Positions 1-12,430 of a stretch of DNA of 64,000 nt are shown piece by piece. Numbering within the stretch: position 1 is the first letter of the stretch; every line of letters begins with the position of its first letter. Below the pieces are notes generated by a model that saw only the letters and a list, made by a program, of their open reading frames with translations, was not told the origin of the DNA and ran no database searches. The position numbers were made by a program, and so were the translations under genes. Where the stretch lies: positions 9,217,053 to 9,281,052 of the forward strand of contig JACDOX010000008.1 in assembly GCA_014549065.1 (NCBI GenBank). The letters run 5' to 3'. This DNA is from Cardinalis cardinalis (lineage: Eukaryota; Chordata; Aves; Passeriformes; Cardinalidae).

Positions 1-833
1 TTTGGGGTTCATGTACGTAAAACATGACTTTAAGGCAGGTTTCTTTTCTAAATGACTTGCTCAACTGGCAGAGCCATATGTGAAGTGAACAAAAACAGAG
101 AAGGATCCAAACTCTCCCATCCTGCTTCAAGCAGAAACTGATACTGTTAAAAGGAGATGGTTCCAAGAGTAACTCTGAAGATTATAGGTCATAAACTCTA
201 GTAAAATCTTACATGGCAGAAGTGTCAGGGAGAAGAAAGGTTGGTNGTTCCTCATTGGATTCAATTTGACTTCTTGGTACGTTAGGAGGATCAGTATCAG
301 GGTGGGAATTATAGTGCCCCTTACCTGCCCTCTGTGCTGGAGGAGGATGCATGGAGGGGCAGAAACTATCTGGGATGGATCAGAGGCTACAAATAGTGCC
401 AAATTTGGGAGCCAGCTTTATTCTCGTCCCCCTCTTTTGCTGTATTTCAGGTGTGTTGGTATTCTTTTTGCAATAACTCATTTGAGTGCCTGAAGGGGTA
501 GCAATGTTGGATATGTCAGAGTTACTAACTCCTTCGTTTCTCTTCCATGCTTTCTCCTCCTGCAAGGAGCGGAAGGTACTTCATCTTCTGCTGTCTTCGC
601 TTCTTAGCACTTTTAAGTTTTTTGTTGATTTCTAGCATTGTCGCAAGTTTGTCTTCTGAATATTTATTTCACCCTTTATTTATATATTAAAACTGTAAAT
701 GAACTGGTAGTGTATGCTATCAAACTTCAGGTTGTACCTGTTATGATGATGTTTTTGTTTAATTTTGATTTTTGGTTTAAAAAAATCTCCAAACCCAACT
801 AATTTTATGTTACTTTTCCTCCTGTTTTTGTAG
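1..833 (+). other. MADD intron (partial), no exon recognised
   Basis: AT-rich sequence upstream of the first visible MADD exon. Short open frames on both strands show no recognisable MADD peptide or paired splice sites. Confidence 0.6.
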
Positions 834-903
834 GTTTTCATAGAGCTGAATCACATTAAAAAGTGCAATACTGTGCGAGGAGTCTTTGTCCTGGAGGAAT
901 TTG
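834..903 (+). CDS. MADD: MADD antepenultimate coding exon
   Basis: This 70-nt exon follows a strong acceptor (pyrimidine run ending in tttttgtag) and precedes donor TTG|gtaatt. It starts in phase 0 and encodes [20 protein letters not shown] then EEF, leaving one G of a valine codon completed by the next exon. Confidence 0.93.
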
Positions 904-3900
904 GTAATTACATTATTTTGATATTAGGTCTGTACTCACATGGCAGTAACTCAAATTTCCAGTCTTCAGATTCAGAGTTGCACTGCAGTTTCAAAGATGG
1001 GAGAGAATGTAGAGTGCCTATAAGGAGTTGCCTGGGACATGGGTGACTTAACATAAAAATTTCCGCATTAATTTTTATCATATTAAGATTTCTGATCTAG
1101 GTGCTTTTTATTATTACACAGAGAAAAGGTCCTGAGTCTTTTGAAACAAACAAAAACCAGAAACCAGATGTGGATGTGTGTGAGAATTGTCTTGGTCTGT
1201 TCCTTTTTCATCTGAGAAATCACATTTTTAAAGCAGGATTTAAAGTTGATCTTTCTCGACACACCACGCTTTCATTACAAAGTATTACTGTTAACTGCAA
1301 AGCTTTCTTTTTGCTCTAATGTATTTTAATTTTTATTGAATGGAGAAGAAGCTGTTTTGTCAAGTTGTACTTTATTTATCCTATAGTTGTTATTTTAGAG
1401 AATGACTGGAAAAGTAAAGGTTAAGGAGAACAGAGAGTTCATGCTGTTTTGGTCATTTATTGCTGTTGCATATCTGCCTACACCAGAGTCTGGGCAATAT
1501 TTCAGGTTACTCTTCAGTGTTAGTGTCAGTCACAATATTCTTAATTAGNGTCTGAAAAGTAAAAGTGACTTCAGATGCAGCTCTCTAGAAGGGTGATCCA
1601 CGTACTTCTCCTGAAGCCCAAATTGGTTTATTCTTCCAGCCATCTTTGAGACATTTGTTCAGGTCTTAGGAGTATGTCTGAAACATATAAAAAGGAGCTG
1701 AAATTTAATTCCTTAGTACAGCAGCATGCATACTTTGGCCATTAAACAGAATCTGCATCAGCAGCTCCCATTACCAAGACTGTCATTGTTCTTTGGTACT
1801 GTGAACAGAATGTTCTGGCTGAGGGCTTCTCTCTTGAATTATAGAAGACTATTAACGTGAGATGTCCAAAGTTAATGTCTTTGTACATGAGAATTTATTG
1901 TCTCCTTTGCGTGACACGAAGTTCTAAGTGATAAAACCCTTCTGACTGTTNCGGTTTGCTTGTTGTTTACTGTAAATCTCCCAGGTGTTTCAAATTTGAA
2001 TTGGTGAACCATTTTTTTCCAATTTTTGAAAATGTTTGTGGTTCATGTGATCAGATCTGTNTATTTAAACCTTGAACATTTTCTAATAGCTTAGATGTTT
2101 ATAAGTTCTGTTCAATTTCTGTTCCTTTGATANCATGTTTTCACACTGATGGGCATAATTCATTTTATTACTTACAGAAATTTCTGGAGTCAGTAAAAGA
2201 TTATTGATTGGTTTTATGAAGATGAGAATTCAGAAGCCATAAAATTAGCTTAAAGAATGGCTTCAGCTTCTGAAATCTTTACTTAAAAGAAATTACTTTG
2301 ATTAGAAATTATTTTGGATCATTTTTTGAGGTTTTATGCGAAGAACTTCTTTTAATAATTTGTTTATATTCCACAAGAAGAAAGACAGTGTTTGACTTGG
2401 TTATTTCTAGTTAATTTGTATTGGTGACTCTGTAACAGAGCATTTAGCCCCTAAATAATATCTGTAAGAAATGTAAGAAAAAGGACTTTTATTTTTTTAC
2501 AAAAGATTTTGTAAACAAGGGCCTATTGCAAAAGCTAGAATTGTCATATGGAACTTAAAAAAATTTTAAGAAGTAACTAAAAATAAACTGGGANTTGAAA
2601 TCTACAAGCAAAAACTGAGAAATTAAACCACTTGAGTTAAAAAGGTCCTCTCTCACAAAATAGAGGTCACAAACAGGAACCAATTTAGATGTGCCAAATG
2701 AGATTGACAATTTGCCTATCCAGCTAATACAGAGAAAAAAAAAAAGGAGGATGTTGCAAGGGAGGTAACTTTTCTTCTTATGCTGAGATTAGAGTCTAGT
2801 CAGAGCTGTTTTTTGAATTGTTGTAAAGGTGAGAGAATATGACCATCTGTCCTATNCAAGATAAATGAGCATGTTTGGTAGTAGTAGACTAAAAGCATTC
2901 ATCAAAAACTTGCTTCAGAAGAATGAAGTTATTTAGTGTTAAACGTTGTAAACCTTGCCATCAGATTTATTATAGTAGGAGCATATTGAAGAGGTAGATG
3001 CTCCTAGAAAGGTAGAGTCTGGTANGTGTGCATATTCCAGTCTGATGGGAAGTACATAAATGCAAGATTTTGATTTTACCAAGCATGAGTGCTCCAAATT
3101 AGTGGTAACACAGGAGGATATTAAAGGTGTGTTTGTGTTAGTGCTGGGTTTAAATGGCAGCATCACAGCCGGGCTTGTGGTTTCAGAGCAGGATGCAAGC
3201 AGAAATTCAGAAATTCAGGCCACAAATAAAAGTGTAAACTTAAGTAAGTTAGGAAATGTAAGGTTCTTCCCTCTGGAATTTGAGTTACTGCTGTGTACTT
3301 GTGCTTTACTTTCTTGTGGCCCCTTCACCGCCGCTGCTATGAAAACCTTCATTCTCCAGCAGGTAAAGTGATCTCCCCTAAACTCATTTTGTGGTAGCAC
3401 CATATTTTCATTTACAGGACCAAAGGCTGCGGGATGGTGCCTAATTTACTCCCTTTATCCACTCAGTTCAAGAGCATCAGGAATAACTTCTAATGTTAGA
3501 AGAAAATGCTAATCTCTCAGTTTGAGGCTTGAATCTTTGAAAGCTTGGGTCTTTGGGGTTTTTTCTTGTTGTGGTAGGGGGATCTTTTTTTTTGTGGGAG
3601 GGCAGTTTCTCTTTTCCTTTCTTCCTTTTTTCTTTTATTCTGCAGTAGTAGTGCTTTGACTTCTGTGTTTGTAAATGCAAACCCTCTCTTCTTAATCTTC
3701 CTAACTCAGTCCTCTCAGGAGAATTTTCTGCATTGGAAGGACTGTGAAGGAGTACTTTAAATAAAGACAAGGCAACTTACTGTGGAGAGACAGTACCTTG
3801 CCTAGCTGCTCTCCTCTTCCCTCTCTTCCTATTCTCAATTATGATACAGGACTTTACAGCTTCCCTTCTCTCCTTCCCTCGTGGCACAAGGTCCTTACAG

Positions 3901-6900
3901 CTTTCCCTTTCTGCTTTTTGAAGAGTATATGAACAGTTCTATGTTATCCAGTGGGCAGTGAGACTTACACAGCTGTAAAAGTCCTACCCTATTTGGCTGT
4001 GCACCAGCCTCACTCCCACCTTTATCCCCTGGTGACATGGAGTTAATTTGGAACATCTGGTGCCAACGGGTAAGGTAGCTTGGATGTGCACCTCCTTATC
4101 TCCCCAGCTTTAGTCTCTGGTATCACTGGGGCAGTGCAGCCTGGGTGTGCACTTCCCTTGTTTCTCAGCCCTTCATGCAACTGCCAACTCCAAGGAGAGT
4201 GAGAGTTGAAAAATAAAAAAAAATATTACTTTTTACCATCATTTTCTGTACTTTTCAATAGATGATTTTCAAGAATGACAGTACCATGACATATGAGAAT
4301 TAGTAGGTACTGGTTATATTTTGAGAACTTTCTCAAACCCAGTCTGCACTGCCTACTCTTGGCCCCTTAGAGTGTGATCCGTCTCCCTCTCCAGCGTTTA
4401 GCTTTGTCATACCATAGTTGAAGAGATGACATCTGCATGGATAGGTTTTGTTGTGGACTTTTCCTGGCTCTTCATACTGAACTCATCTGCCTCTGTTTCT
4501 TTTCTTGTCACTAGTACTATGTGTAATAAAACATTTATCCTTCCTCAATGAACCTGGAATGATTTGGTTTTGCATAATTTCTGTACTGCTTCTTCTAAAT
4601 TCTTTTGTTGTGACACAGAAATTTCATGGCAAATTCCAGCTATTCTGGAAGGGAAGTACTCAGAGCTGGCCTTGGTATTCCCCTGATATTGACATTTTAA
4701 ATTTGCCAGTTGAATGTTCTAGTGTGGTCTTTGTTCTCTTCTGGTGATTTCCCATGGTATCTGTTCACAACATTTGCAGACCGAGTGCGGGCCAAAGGCA
4801 CAGTTCAGATGCACTGCACACAAACAAGCTGGTTACAGTTTNCTTTTTTGTGCATTCTACAATGAGAAAAAAAAGACAAATTTCCTTTACCTATATTATG
4901 CCAGTTTTCTTTCTATCAGTTTGAGGCAGTGCAACGGAACAAGGGCAGATTTTCTGGATAATAGATTTTTTTATCAATGCCCTAATCTTCTTTTTATATA
5001 AAGATTTCTATAAACCAACCAGCTTGGTATTTTAGGAATACATGTCACTGAACTCAGCATTTTATTTTAAGGCAATTCATTCAAAAACTCTGAATGTTTT
5101 CAGTGAGTATGTCAAGTAAATACCATCACACNCATCCTATACAGGAGAAAGAATATCCTGAGAAACTTAAAATAGAGCTGGAAAACAATCTTCAAGTTAA
5201 GAAAAAAATTCTCTCTCAGCTCATTTTTTCCCCCTGGATTTCACTAGCTTACTATACAGTATACAGTGTTCAACAGTTCTTTTGAAATCTCTTGCTCAGC
5301 AAAGATCTCAAGGGTAAAATCTCTGGGACTCATATAGTGACAAATTCCTATGGAATTTTTGGGTTATGTTTTATTGTAGTAGGCATTAGACATAGTTTGT
5401 TATCAAGCGTATTTTTTCATTATTTTTACTGTCTAGCAGGAATAAGTAATATGAGAAAAGCCAGAGTCTCTTAAGAACCATCAAATATCAGCTGTGCCAA
5501 ACAGAGGCAGTGAAAATTTTTGCCAGCTTGAGTAATTTATTATGACATAACCAGTGTCTTCCAAGGATATATGTAATGTAAATGAAAAGAAGTAGAAGTA
5601 TGTAGAAGTGAGGGATAGTGAAGTGCCCTGTACCTGCACCTGCTGTCTGTCTGCCTCCCTTCCCTTTCCCATGGGAACATTGTGCTATTTCTTCCCCATT
5701 TGCCTCTCGTTTTTTGAACTTTTTGTTTTGTCTCTTGCCCGTCCGGTTTTAGTTCCTGAAACTAAAGAAGTGGTGAGCCACAAGTACAAGACGCCAATGG
5801 TGAGTCTACTGTGATGCCTCTGGTGGTTTTCTAGAGGATGTATCTTTACATTTTCATGTGGAGAAAAGAATTACATTGAGACTGCAGGATTTACAGTGAA
5901 ACACTCTTTCTGATGTTTTCAGTAGGGAGAGACAGCAAAACTCAGTGTTTGTTGGATCTGTGAAATTAGAGGAACTCACCAGTGCAGAAAGCACTGTTTC
6001 CTTTTTTAAGACAGATAAAGATGAAAGGTTCCCAATTTCGCATTGAACTTCAGCACAATAGGAATTGGTGGAACTGTTAAATTTTAAGACGGTGCAGAAC
6101 ACAACCCTTACTCCATAGAAGTGATGGAAAGGGAGGCTACTTCCTAAGAATAAAATGATTGTTAACAGTTTACAAAAAATTCCCATCTCCTTGTGAGCAA
6201 TGACTTGTGAGAGAACAGTAAAAGTATTGATTCCTGCTGTATAGATGAGTTTGTGTTCTGGAATAATANTCAGTTTTTATAACAATTTTTGTGAACACCA
6301 ACAGTTGATAATGATACTTAGCACTTTTATACATGATCAGGCTTATATGCATTCATGAGGAAGAAATAGGAACCAATGATTATCATCAGAAGGGAAATTT
6401 AAGTTTATGTCTGATGTTCAGTGTGCACATTGATGATTTCATGGAAACTCAATCTTTCAAGAGGAGAGAGAGCAAAATTGTTTGAAGAAGCTGGAAAGGT
6501 TTTAGAACAAAATGCTTAGAATATATGTAGTTTAAGAAGCAGATAGCTGTGTCTGTTAGTAAGAAAAGCCAGTTTAATGAAAAAAAAAGTATTTTATGGA
6601 AGTGTTTTAGCTTATACTGTAATACAACAAAACAAATTGTTATGCTTATTACCTTGGCAATGATTTTAAGTGTCAGTTTAAAGGACAAGAATTTTTAAGA
6701 TCATCAGAACAGCAGGCATTAGAACTAGTATATAAATTAAGTCTAAGTCTTACCTTCACCAAATTATGCTGCCAGTCACATGATAAAAGAGGATTTTTGG
6801 TTAAAGAATAGCACAGTTAATGAGTTAAATAATTGTGAAGCTGAGTAGTGCTATGTGAAACCCTCTCTTTAGTTAGCTCTTTCAGCTCCTCCCAGAAAAT

Positions 6901-7344
6901 ATCTTCTAATTTCATGCAAAAGACCAAAAGCAAATACGTAGAATGGTTTTTCCAAAGCCAGTTGGCCAACTTTCTAGTTTAGCATGCTGTTCTTAAAAAT
7001 TATTAAATCATACTGTTTAAGCAGCTAATGTTTTTATCCCAAAGGAATTTTTAGTTTGTTATATGGCTCTTCTCTCTCTGTCTCAGTTTGAAGGTGGTAG
7101 GGGACACATTTTCCNGATTTTGTCTCTAGCCAGAGTACTTGTCCCATGAAGAAAGACATACAGGAAAATACAAATGGACCATGGATTTTGTAAAACACTT
7201 AATCTGAATTTCAGTATCTCTTCTAAATTCTTGTAGGCTCATGAGATCTGCTACTCCGTGCTGTGTCTCTTCTCTTATGTGGCTGCAATTCGTGGAAAAG
7301 AGGCAGAAAACAAAAGCAAACCACCTCGACCAGTTTCCAGTTGA
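834..7344 (+). CDS. MADD: MADD, 3' end of gene (last three coding exons)
   Basis: MADD (MAP-kinase activating death domain protein, DENN family) is a cytosolic exchange factor for Rab3/Rab27 and an adaptor at the type 1 TNF receptor. Only its extreme C-terminus is here: exons 834-903, 5753-5799 and 7237-7344, joined in frame (70+47+108 nt, 74 residues plus TGA). The peptide contains [47 protein letters not shown] and the terminal KPPRPVSS, which I recognise as the MADD C-terminus. The stretch between SYVAA and PPRPVSS ([11 protein letters not shown]) diverges from the human residues I recall. The convergent position next to MYBPC3 matches the human locus. The DENN and death domains lie left of the window. 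Confidence 0.93.
904..5752 (+). other. MADD intron with pyrimidine-rich block
   Basis: A 4.85-kb intron. Most is AT-rich without recognisable repeats. Poly-A at about 2734-2745 and T-rich runs near 3550-3640 are simple. A C/T-rich block at about 3780-4200 is described separately. The small open frames inside look accidental. Confidence 0.6.
3780..4200. repeat. Pyrimidine-rich block with imperfect internal repeats
   Basis: The plus strand is strongly C/T-rich. A phrase of the form gg(a/t)c(t)TTACAGCTT(t)CCCTT occurs at about 3849 and again at about 3891, and segments with CTGGTgaCATgG / CTGGTatCACtGG recur at about 4030 and 4120. It looks like decayed tandem repetition, but no known family was recognised. 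Confidence 0.35.
5753..5799 (+). CDS. MADD: MADD penultimate coding exon
   Basis: This 47-nt exon lies between acceptor ccggttttag and donor ATG|gtgagt. With the G carried over it encodes [16 protein letters not shown] and ends in phase 0. The peptide matches the MADD C-terminal region. Confidence 0.94.
5800..7236 (+). other. MADD last intron
   Basis: A 1.44-kb AT-rich intron between the last two MADD coding exons. I saw no repeat, RNA gene or extra exon with paired splice sites. Confidence 0.6.
7237..7344 (+). CDS. MADD: MADD last coding exon with stop
   Basis: The acceptor is attcttgtag. Thirty-five codons and TGA begin [17 protein letters not shown] and end KPPRPVSS. The start is in phase 0, matching the previous exon. 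The last seven residues agree with the MADD terminus I recall; the 11-residue segment before them is lysine- and glutamate-rich here. Confidence 0.94.
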
Positions 7345-8712
7345 TCAGGATACTTGGAAATATCTACCCTTTGGCACACTGATATGCAGTACTCCCAGTT
7401 TTACTGCAGTTACTGGAGTTCACTTTCTGTCTTTCCTGAGAACTTGATTATTTATGTATGACCCTGCAAGTCTTTCCCCATAGAAAAACCTAAGCCTTCC
7501 CTGTTCAGTCTCCTTCTGAATTCATCCTTAATGGAGTTTTTAAATGAGCTTTTAATCAGACAGTTTTGAGCATCTGCATCCAGCTGTGAGTGACTTACTC
7601 TGGACATTCCTTTGAAATTTGTTTTTTGTTAAGATGAGTAACAGCTTGAGTTTGGTTGTTTTTTTGTTCTAGTGGTACTTGTTACAATTTGATCCCTTTT
7701 CAACTGCAGGCTTCTGCTTTCAGATTCTCTGGTATGTGCACAGTGGAAGCAGCCTGGCCCTGTATGTTGTTTCAATGTTGTGTTTTTGTTGTTTTCCTTC
7801 TGTGTTGTTCATTTTAAATTACCAACACGGCGTTCCTGTCACATAGTTCTACAGTCCCTTTTGGTAGAGGTGAACAATTTAGCTGTCATAGTCTTAAAAT
7901 ATGTGACAGTTGAAGTTTGGTTATTTAATTGGTCCATCTGTGGAGATGGCTCTTCTCAAGTGGAGAGAGAAACTTTGAAGGTGGTATAGTGTAAAAAACC
8001 TCGAAGCTTCATGGGTTCTGTGGATTTTCAAATGGGATTTTAGGTAACATTTGTAGCTACCCCAACAGTAGAGTTCACAGATGCAAACAAGCACTCCCTA
8101 AAGCAGTTAATCACAGGGATTAGAAAATGAATAAGGCAGTGTAAAACATGGAAACATTATTGGCAGAAGCACAGGACAGAAATCTGCAGAACATGTTCAG
8201 AAGCTCAGAGGATTTTGCTGTCTCCAAATTTTTAAACTATTGCTTTTTATTTTGTTTTCAATCTGTACCTGTATATGAGGGGATCTTGAAAATATTGTGT
8301 TTATGTATAATGAAACTCACGTAGTTAAAACTATTCATCACATTCCTTATTTTAAATAGGCTGGATATGAATGTTTTTTTGCATCCTGTTTTTGTTCTTG
8401 AACTGTACTGCACTTGTCTGGAAAGCTCTTAGGATGCTAGAAGGTTAGACTGTCTAGAGAAAATAATGTTACATGTAAAATACCAGGAAAAATTGCTCTG
8501 ACACAAACTGATGTATTGTATGTTTTGACATAGAATCCTGACTAAATGCACCCAGAAATAACCCTGTTTTGGCTTTGTCAGGGTATCTACCATTTAAAAT
8601 GAAATATACTAGTATGGGTGAGGATGATGTAAATATTACAGTATCACATCTATTTATAGAAACTGTACAGCTCTCTGAATGTGAAAATAAAATGTCATTC
8701 AACCAGCAACTA
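7345..8712 (+). other. MADD: MADD 3' untranslated region (probable extent)
   Basis: Sequence after the MADD stop has no supported coding potential. The first convincing polyadenylation hexamer, AATAAA, is at 8686-8691 and is followed by a T/GT-rich stretch (8716-8755), as expected of a cleavage region. A second AATAAA near 9446 could serve as a distal site. The end coordinate is an estimate about 20 nt past the hexamer. Confidence 0.55.
8686..8691 (+). terminator. Candidate polyadenylation signal of MADD (AATAAA)
   Basis: A canonical AATAAA lies 1.34 kb past the MADD stop, followed by T-rich and TGT-containing sequence. It is the first canonical hexamer I noticed on this strand after the stop. 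Confidence 0.5.
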
Positions 8713-9987
8713 GTTTTCATCCTCCTGTGCTTTTCTATCATTTGTTATTCTGAAACAAATGTAATTATATACAAAATACATCACACACATAGATGAAATA
8801 GTGGAAAAGAAGACTCTAAGTGGGCAATCTAAATTTCTTTCCACATAAGCAGCTTTAAATAATGTGGGGTTTTTTTCCTTCTTCTAAAACAACATCTGTG
8901 TCATTTGTCTTTAAAACAAAAGTGTTTGAAAAACATGAATAGGGAAAATGGACACATCTGAAATATGGAAATTTCTTTTGCAAGCTTGCAAGTGGAAGGG
9001 GTTCATAAATGATCTTTCATCCTTTCCTAACANAAAAGCAAAGCTGAAATTGGCAAATAATGAAATTAACCTGGTTTGAATTTATATTCTTTCTTTTGTC
9101 TTCTGAGACCGTAAATTTTCTTATAGCAATATCTGAAATTTTAGCATTTGTAGTTTTTTGCATACTACTGTATTTCAAGTNCAGTTAAGACTGAAAGCAC
9201 TTTGGTCTACAGTAGAGGTTCCATTTATGCAATGCTGGGTCCCACTGAGGTAGACCATTTCAATTTTTAGGTTGTAATTATGTTAGTAGGCCTATTAACA
9301 TAATCAACTTAAAATTATAGGGGAAAGATTATTAAATGCACAACATAATTTACTATATACAGCTCCTTTTAAAATTACATAAGCTGCTGTCTGCTTTAGG
9401 CTGATGAGAAACGTCAGTGCAGAATAAGGCTTTTAAAGGACCTGTTAATAAAAATGGCCCTCTGTCCCTTTTGACAGAATTTGTTTTGACAAACAAGTGT
9501 GGCTAAATATAGAACTTGCTGTTCCATGGCTGGGATGAATCAGTAACAAGCTCAGCATCTGCTCTGACACTGGGCTTCTGCTCTTTAGGTGAGACTTGGC
9601 TTCAAACTGAGGACNTTTTTGAAATACATGAAATGTTTTGCATACTTGGTGTTTTGGGTGTAGCACGTTCATCTGAGCCAAAGACATGCTGTGCAGAGTT
9701 TCCACCACCAAATGCCCAGTGCTGCTCTCTGGATCCCAAATGCAAATNCAAGTTGGATTTTAAATTGTCACAAAAGTGTAAATCTTTTGGAATCCTATCT
9801 TCCATCCTTTCCACTCCATCACTCTGAAGCACTTAGAGATAGATGAACTTTGTTTTGGAGGAAAAAAGTTTTTATAGTGATTTGCAAGTGTTTTTGGTTA
9901 TGTCCCACTCATTTTGGTATTTAGGTAACAATGCCTTGGTAGCAGGTAAGAACTTAAAGGCCTCTAAACCTTCTAGAATCAAATGAA

Positions 9988-10019
9988 AGGCTAACAGACT
10001 AATTAGGCTAACAGACTAA
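9988..10019. repeat. Short tandem duplication, 15-bp unit
   Basis: The unit aggctaacagactaa occurs twice, separated by tt. It is a small local duplication in non-coding spacer. Confidence 0.8.
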
Positions 10020-10835
10020 CTGTAAATCATTCTAGAAATTTCCTCACACAAAAAGAATAATTTGTACGTTTTTACCACTAGGAGGAGCCTGTGTCTTAGT
10101 TTTNAAGAATTTCAAAATTGCAACCTTTTTTATTTTAANACTTGTGTTATTTCCAAGGCTCCTACACAAATGTTACAAAGAACATAAACTCCCCTTAAGA
10201 CTTCCTTATGGCTGAACAGGTTTCTTTTTCTTCTGCAACTTCTTTTTTNTGGAAGTTGGTTTTCAAAGTGATGGTTATAAAGTGTTCTCTGCAAATGCTG
10301 GAATTTCTGAGTAGCCTTCCTGNCAATTTTCAAAGTGGAACCTAAGTTACTAATGTATCTGTGTTCTAGTTATCAGATCTTCACTGTGATGTTCCAAAAA
10401 TGCTTTTATTTGTGAATGCAGNGTCCACTTCTAATATGAGTGGGTTCACATTTTAAAGGCTAAAAGTTTAAACATCAGTGAGTGTCATGATGCTGGTACT
10501 TATTAAGTGATATTTGTTAAGGATATGTCTGGGAAAAGCATTTTGAAGATCTTTTGAGNGAAAGAACTCATTACTTTAGGAAACCTGTTGTAAAAATCTC
10601 CTATACCCAGATTCCTAACTTCAGATAATCCCTACCATCCTACTTTAACACTTTCAGGATAGCAGAGCAAGATGAAATGTTCATCTGGATATTAAAAAGC
10701 TTAATTGCTAGTAAATATAAATCATTAAGAATTGCAATTCCAACTAAAGTTCTAGCTTAGTAATCAAAGTGGATGGGAAAATTGGCTGTGATTGTAAGCC
10801 TTATGAAGCTTTACATTGCAAAAATATTGNAAATA

Positions 10836-10872
10836 TTTCTAGAATGATGCTGCTTTCTAGAATGGTGCTGCT
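10836..10872. repeat. Short tandem duplication, 18-bp unit
   Basis: The unit tttctagaatgRtgctgc occurs twice back to back with one A/G difference. It lies in non-coding spacer. Confidence 0.8.
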
Positions 10873-11949
10873 TTTGGCTCACAGAGTGTGTTTCTAGTAA
10901 GGACANAGTTGCCTGCAATGGTAACAATTCAGCTCTTGCCCCAGTGTCNGGCAGAGGCTCTTGTTATCACTGAATTCAGAACTAGGCAGGAAAAAAAAGC
11001 TAAGCTTCTCACAAAGAGCAATATCCCAGTTCCCCTTGACTGCCAAAGGGATGAAAGTCAGATGATGTTGCCTCTGAGGCAAGATCTTCCTTCTGGGAAA
11101 AAAATGGTTTCTGCTTAACTCTGACTCCAGTGGTACTTACAAACTCAAAGTCTCTGCTCTTAGACAAGCCAAGTGTTGAAACAAAACATCTCAGAGCTCC
11201 AGAAGGAGTGGAAATTGGGACCAAGAAGCAGCAGCTTTGTGCAAAAGACCTTGTCATACAAAAGGCAGTGCCAGATGGCTTTTTGCTGTTCCAGAAGTCA
11301 CAATTCNGCCAGAGGCATCTGCTTGTCACAAGGGCAGGACATTCCCAGGCAACAGAGTGGTGACTTTGTGTGTGCTGGTGGTAAAGGCTTCACACAGAGC
11401 CCTACCCTGTGACACCCTTGGAAGGTGTTAAGTGTGAACAACAACTTTGAGGTTCTACAGCCATTCCCAGTGTGGCTGTTTCACTAAAATAGTGGAAATG
11501 TGATGAAGCTTTAATAGTAGGTATATGATTCCTCTTTCCAGCACTGTGTCTGGANGTTTAAAAGCTTGATGTTGGTGATAAGGGAGGTTTGAGTGCAATT
11601 GAGTACATGGCAGGTACTGTACTCAGGTATGGTAAAAATGATTTTGTTTATACCGAGGTTAGTAAAATCATAAGTTAACTTTCTTTTTACAGGTGTACGA
11701 TGTTTTGAAACTTCTGCAGCATAGTAATTCTAGCATTGATTGATTTTGTTTTAAAGCATCAGTCCAACAAAGAAGCATATATATGTCAGCCAAGGGCAAA
11801 CAGTCCTGNTTCTATTTGCACCAGTTACTATAGTGNTTTAGGAACCTACATAGAAATAGAAATCCCCATCTCCCAGAATAGCTCTATATAAAAAGGAACA
11901 AATGGTGTCAGGAAAAACGCCAGTACAACTCTAAAATAGTTGCTTCCTT

Positions 11950-12430
11950 CAAGTATGTGAAAACTCTGGTTCTGTATTCTCATTCTTTGCTCTNATTTTT
12001 GCCTTTTCAGTTTCTCATACTAAGTCCAGTGAGTACAAATCTATCCATAGTGCTCTGGGTATCAAAGAACTCTCCTTCTTCTTTTTACACATTGCCCTGC
12101 TTGGGTTCCTCGCTGTTTCCTCACACATCCTTGGCCTACACTCTCTTCAGCCAGTCAGGCTCAACTCTGCACCTCAGTTTCCCATCAGATCATCTCCATC
12201 TGTTTTCCTTTGTAGTTTTTCTATACATTCTTCTTGCCTCTGTGGCCATCATCACCTCCCAGCCTCTTTGCCCAGGCACTTCAGCCTTATGCTCTTCCCA
12301 GTCACCTGCTCGACCAGTCCTTGCCCCTTTCCAGCATCCTGTCTCTCATCCCTCTCTCCTNTCCTTACCAAGTGCTCTGTCATCTTTTTTCATTCTCAGC
12401 CTTATTCCATGCTTACTCCTCTTGCATTTA
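11950..12430. repeat. Pyrimidine-rich low-complexity tract
   Basis: The plus strand is dominated by C and T (ctcc, cttt and similar runs). This explains a 204-codon open frame at 11,957-12,571 whose product is a leucine/serine/proline-rich low-complexity string. No protein family is recognisable, so this is treated as non-coding. Confidence 0.6.
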
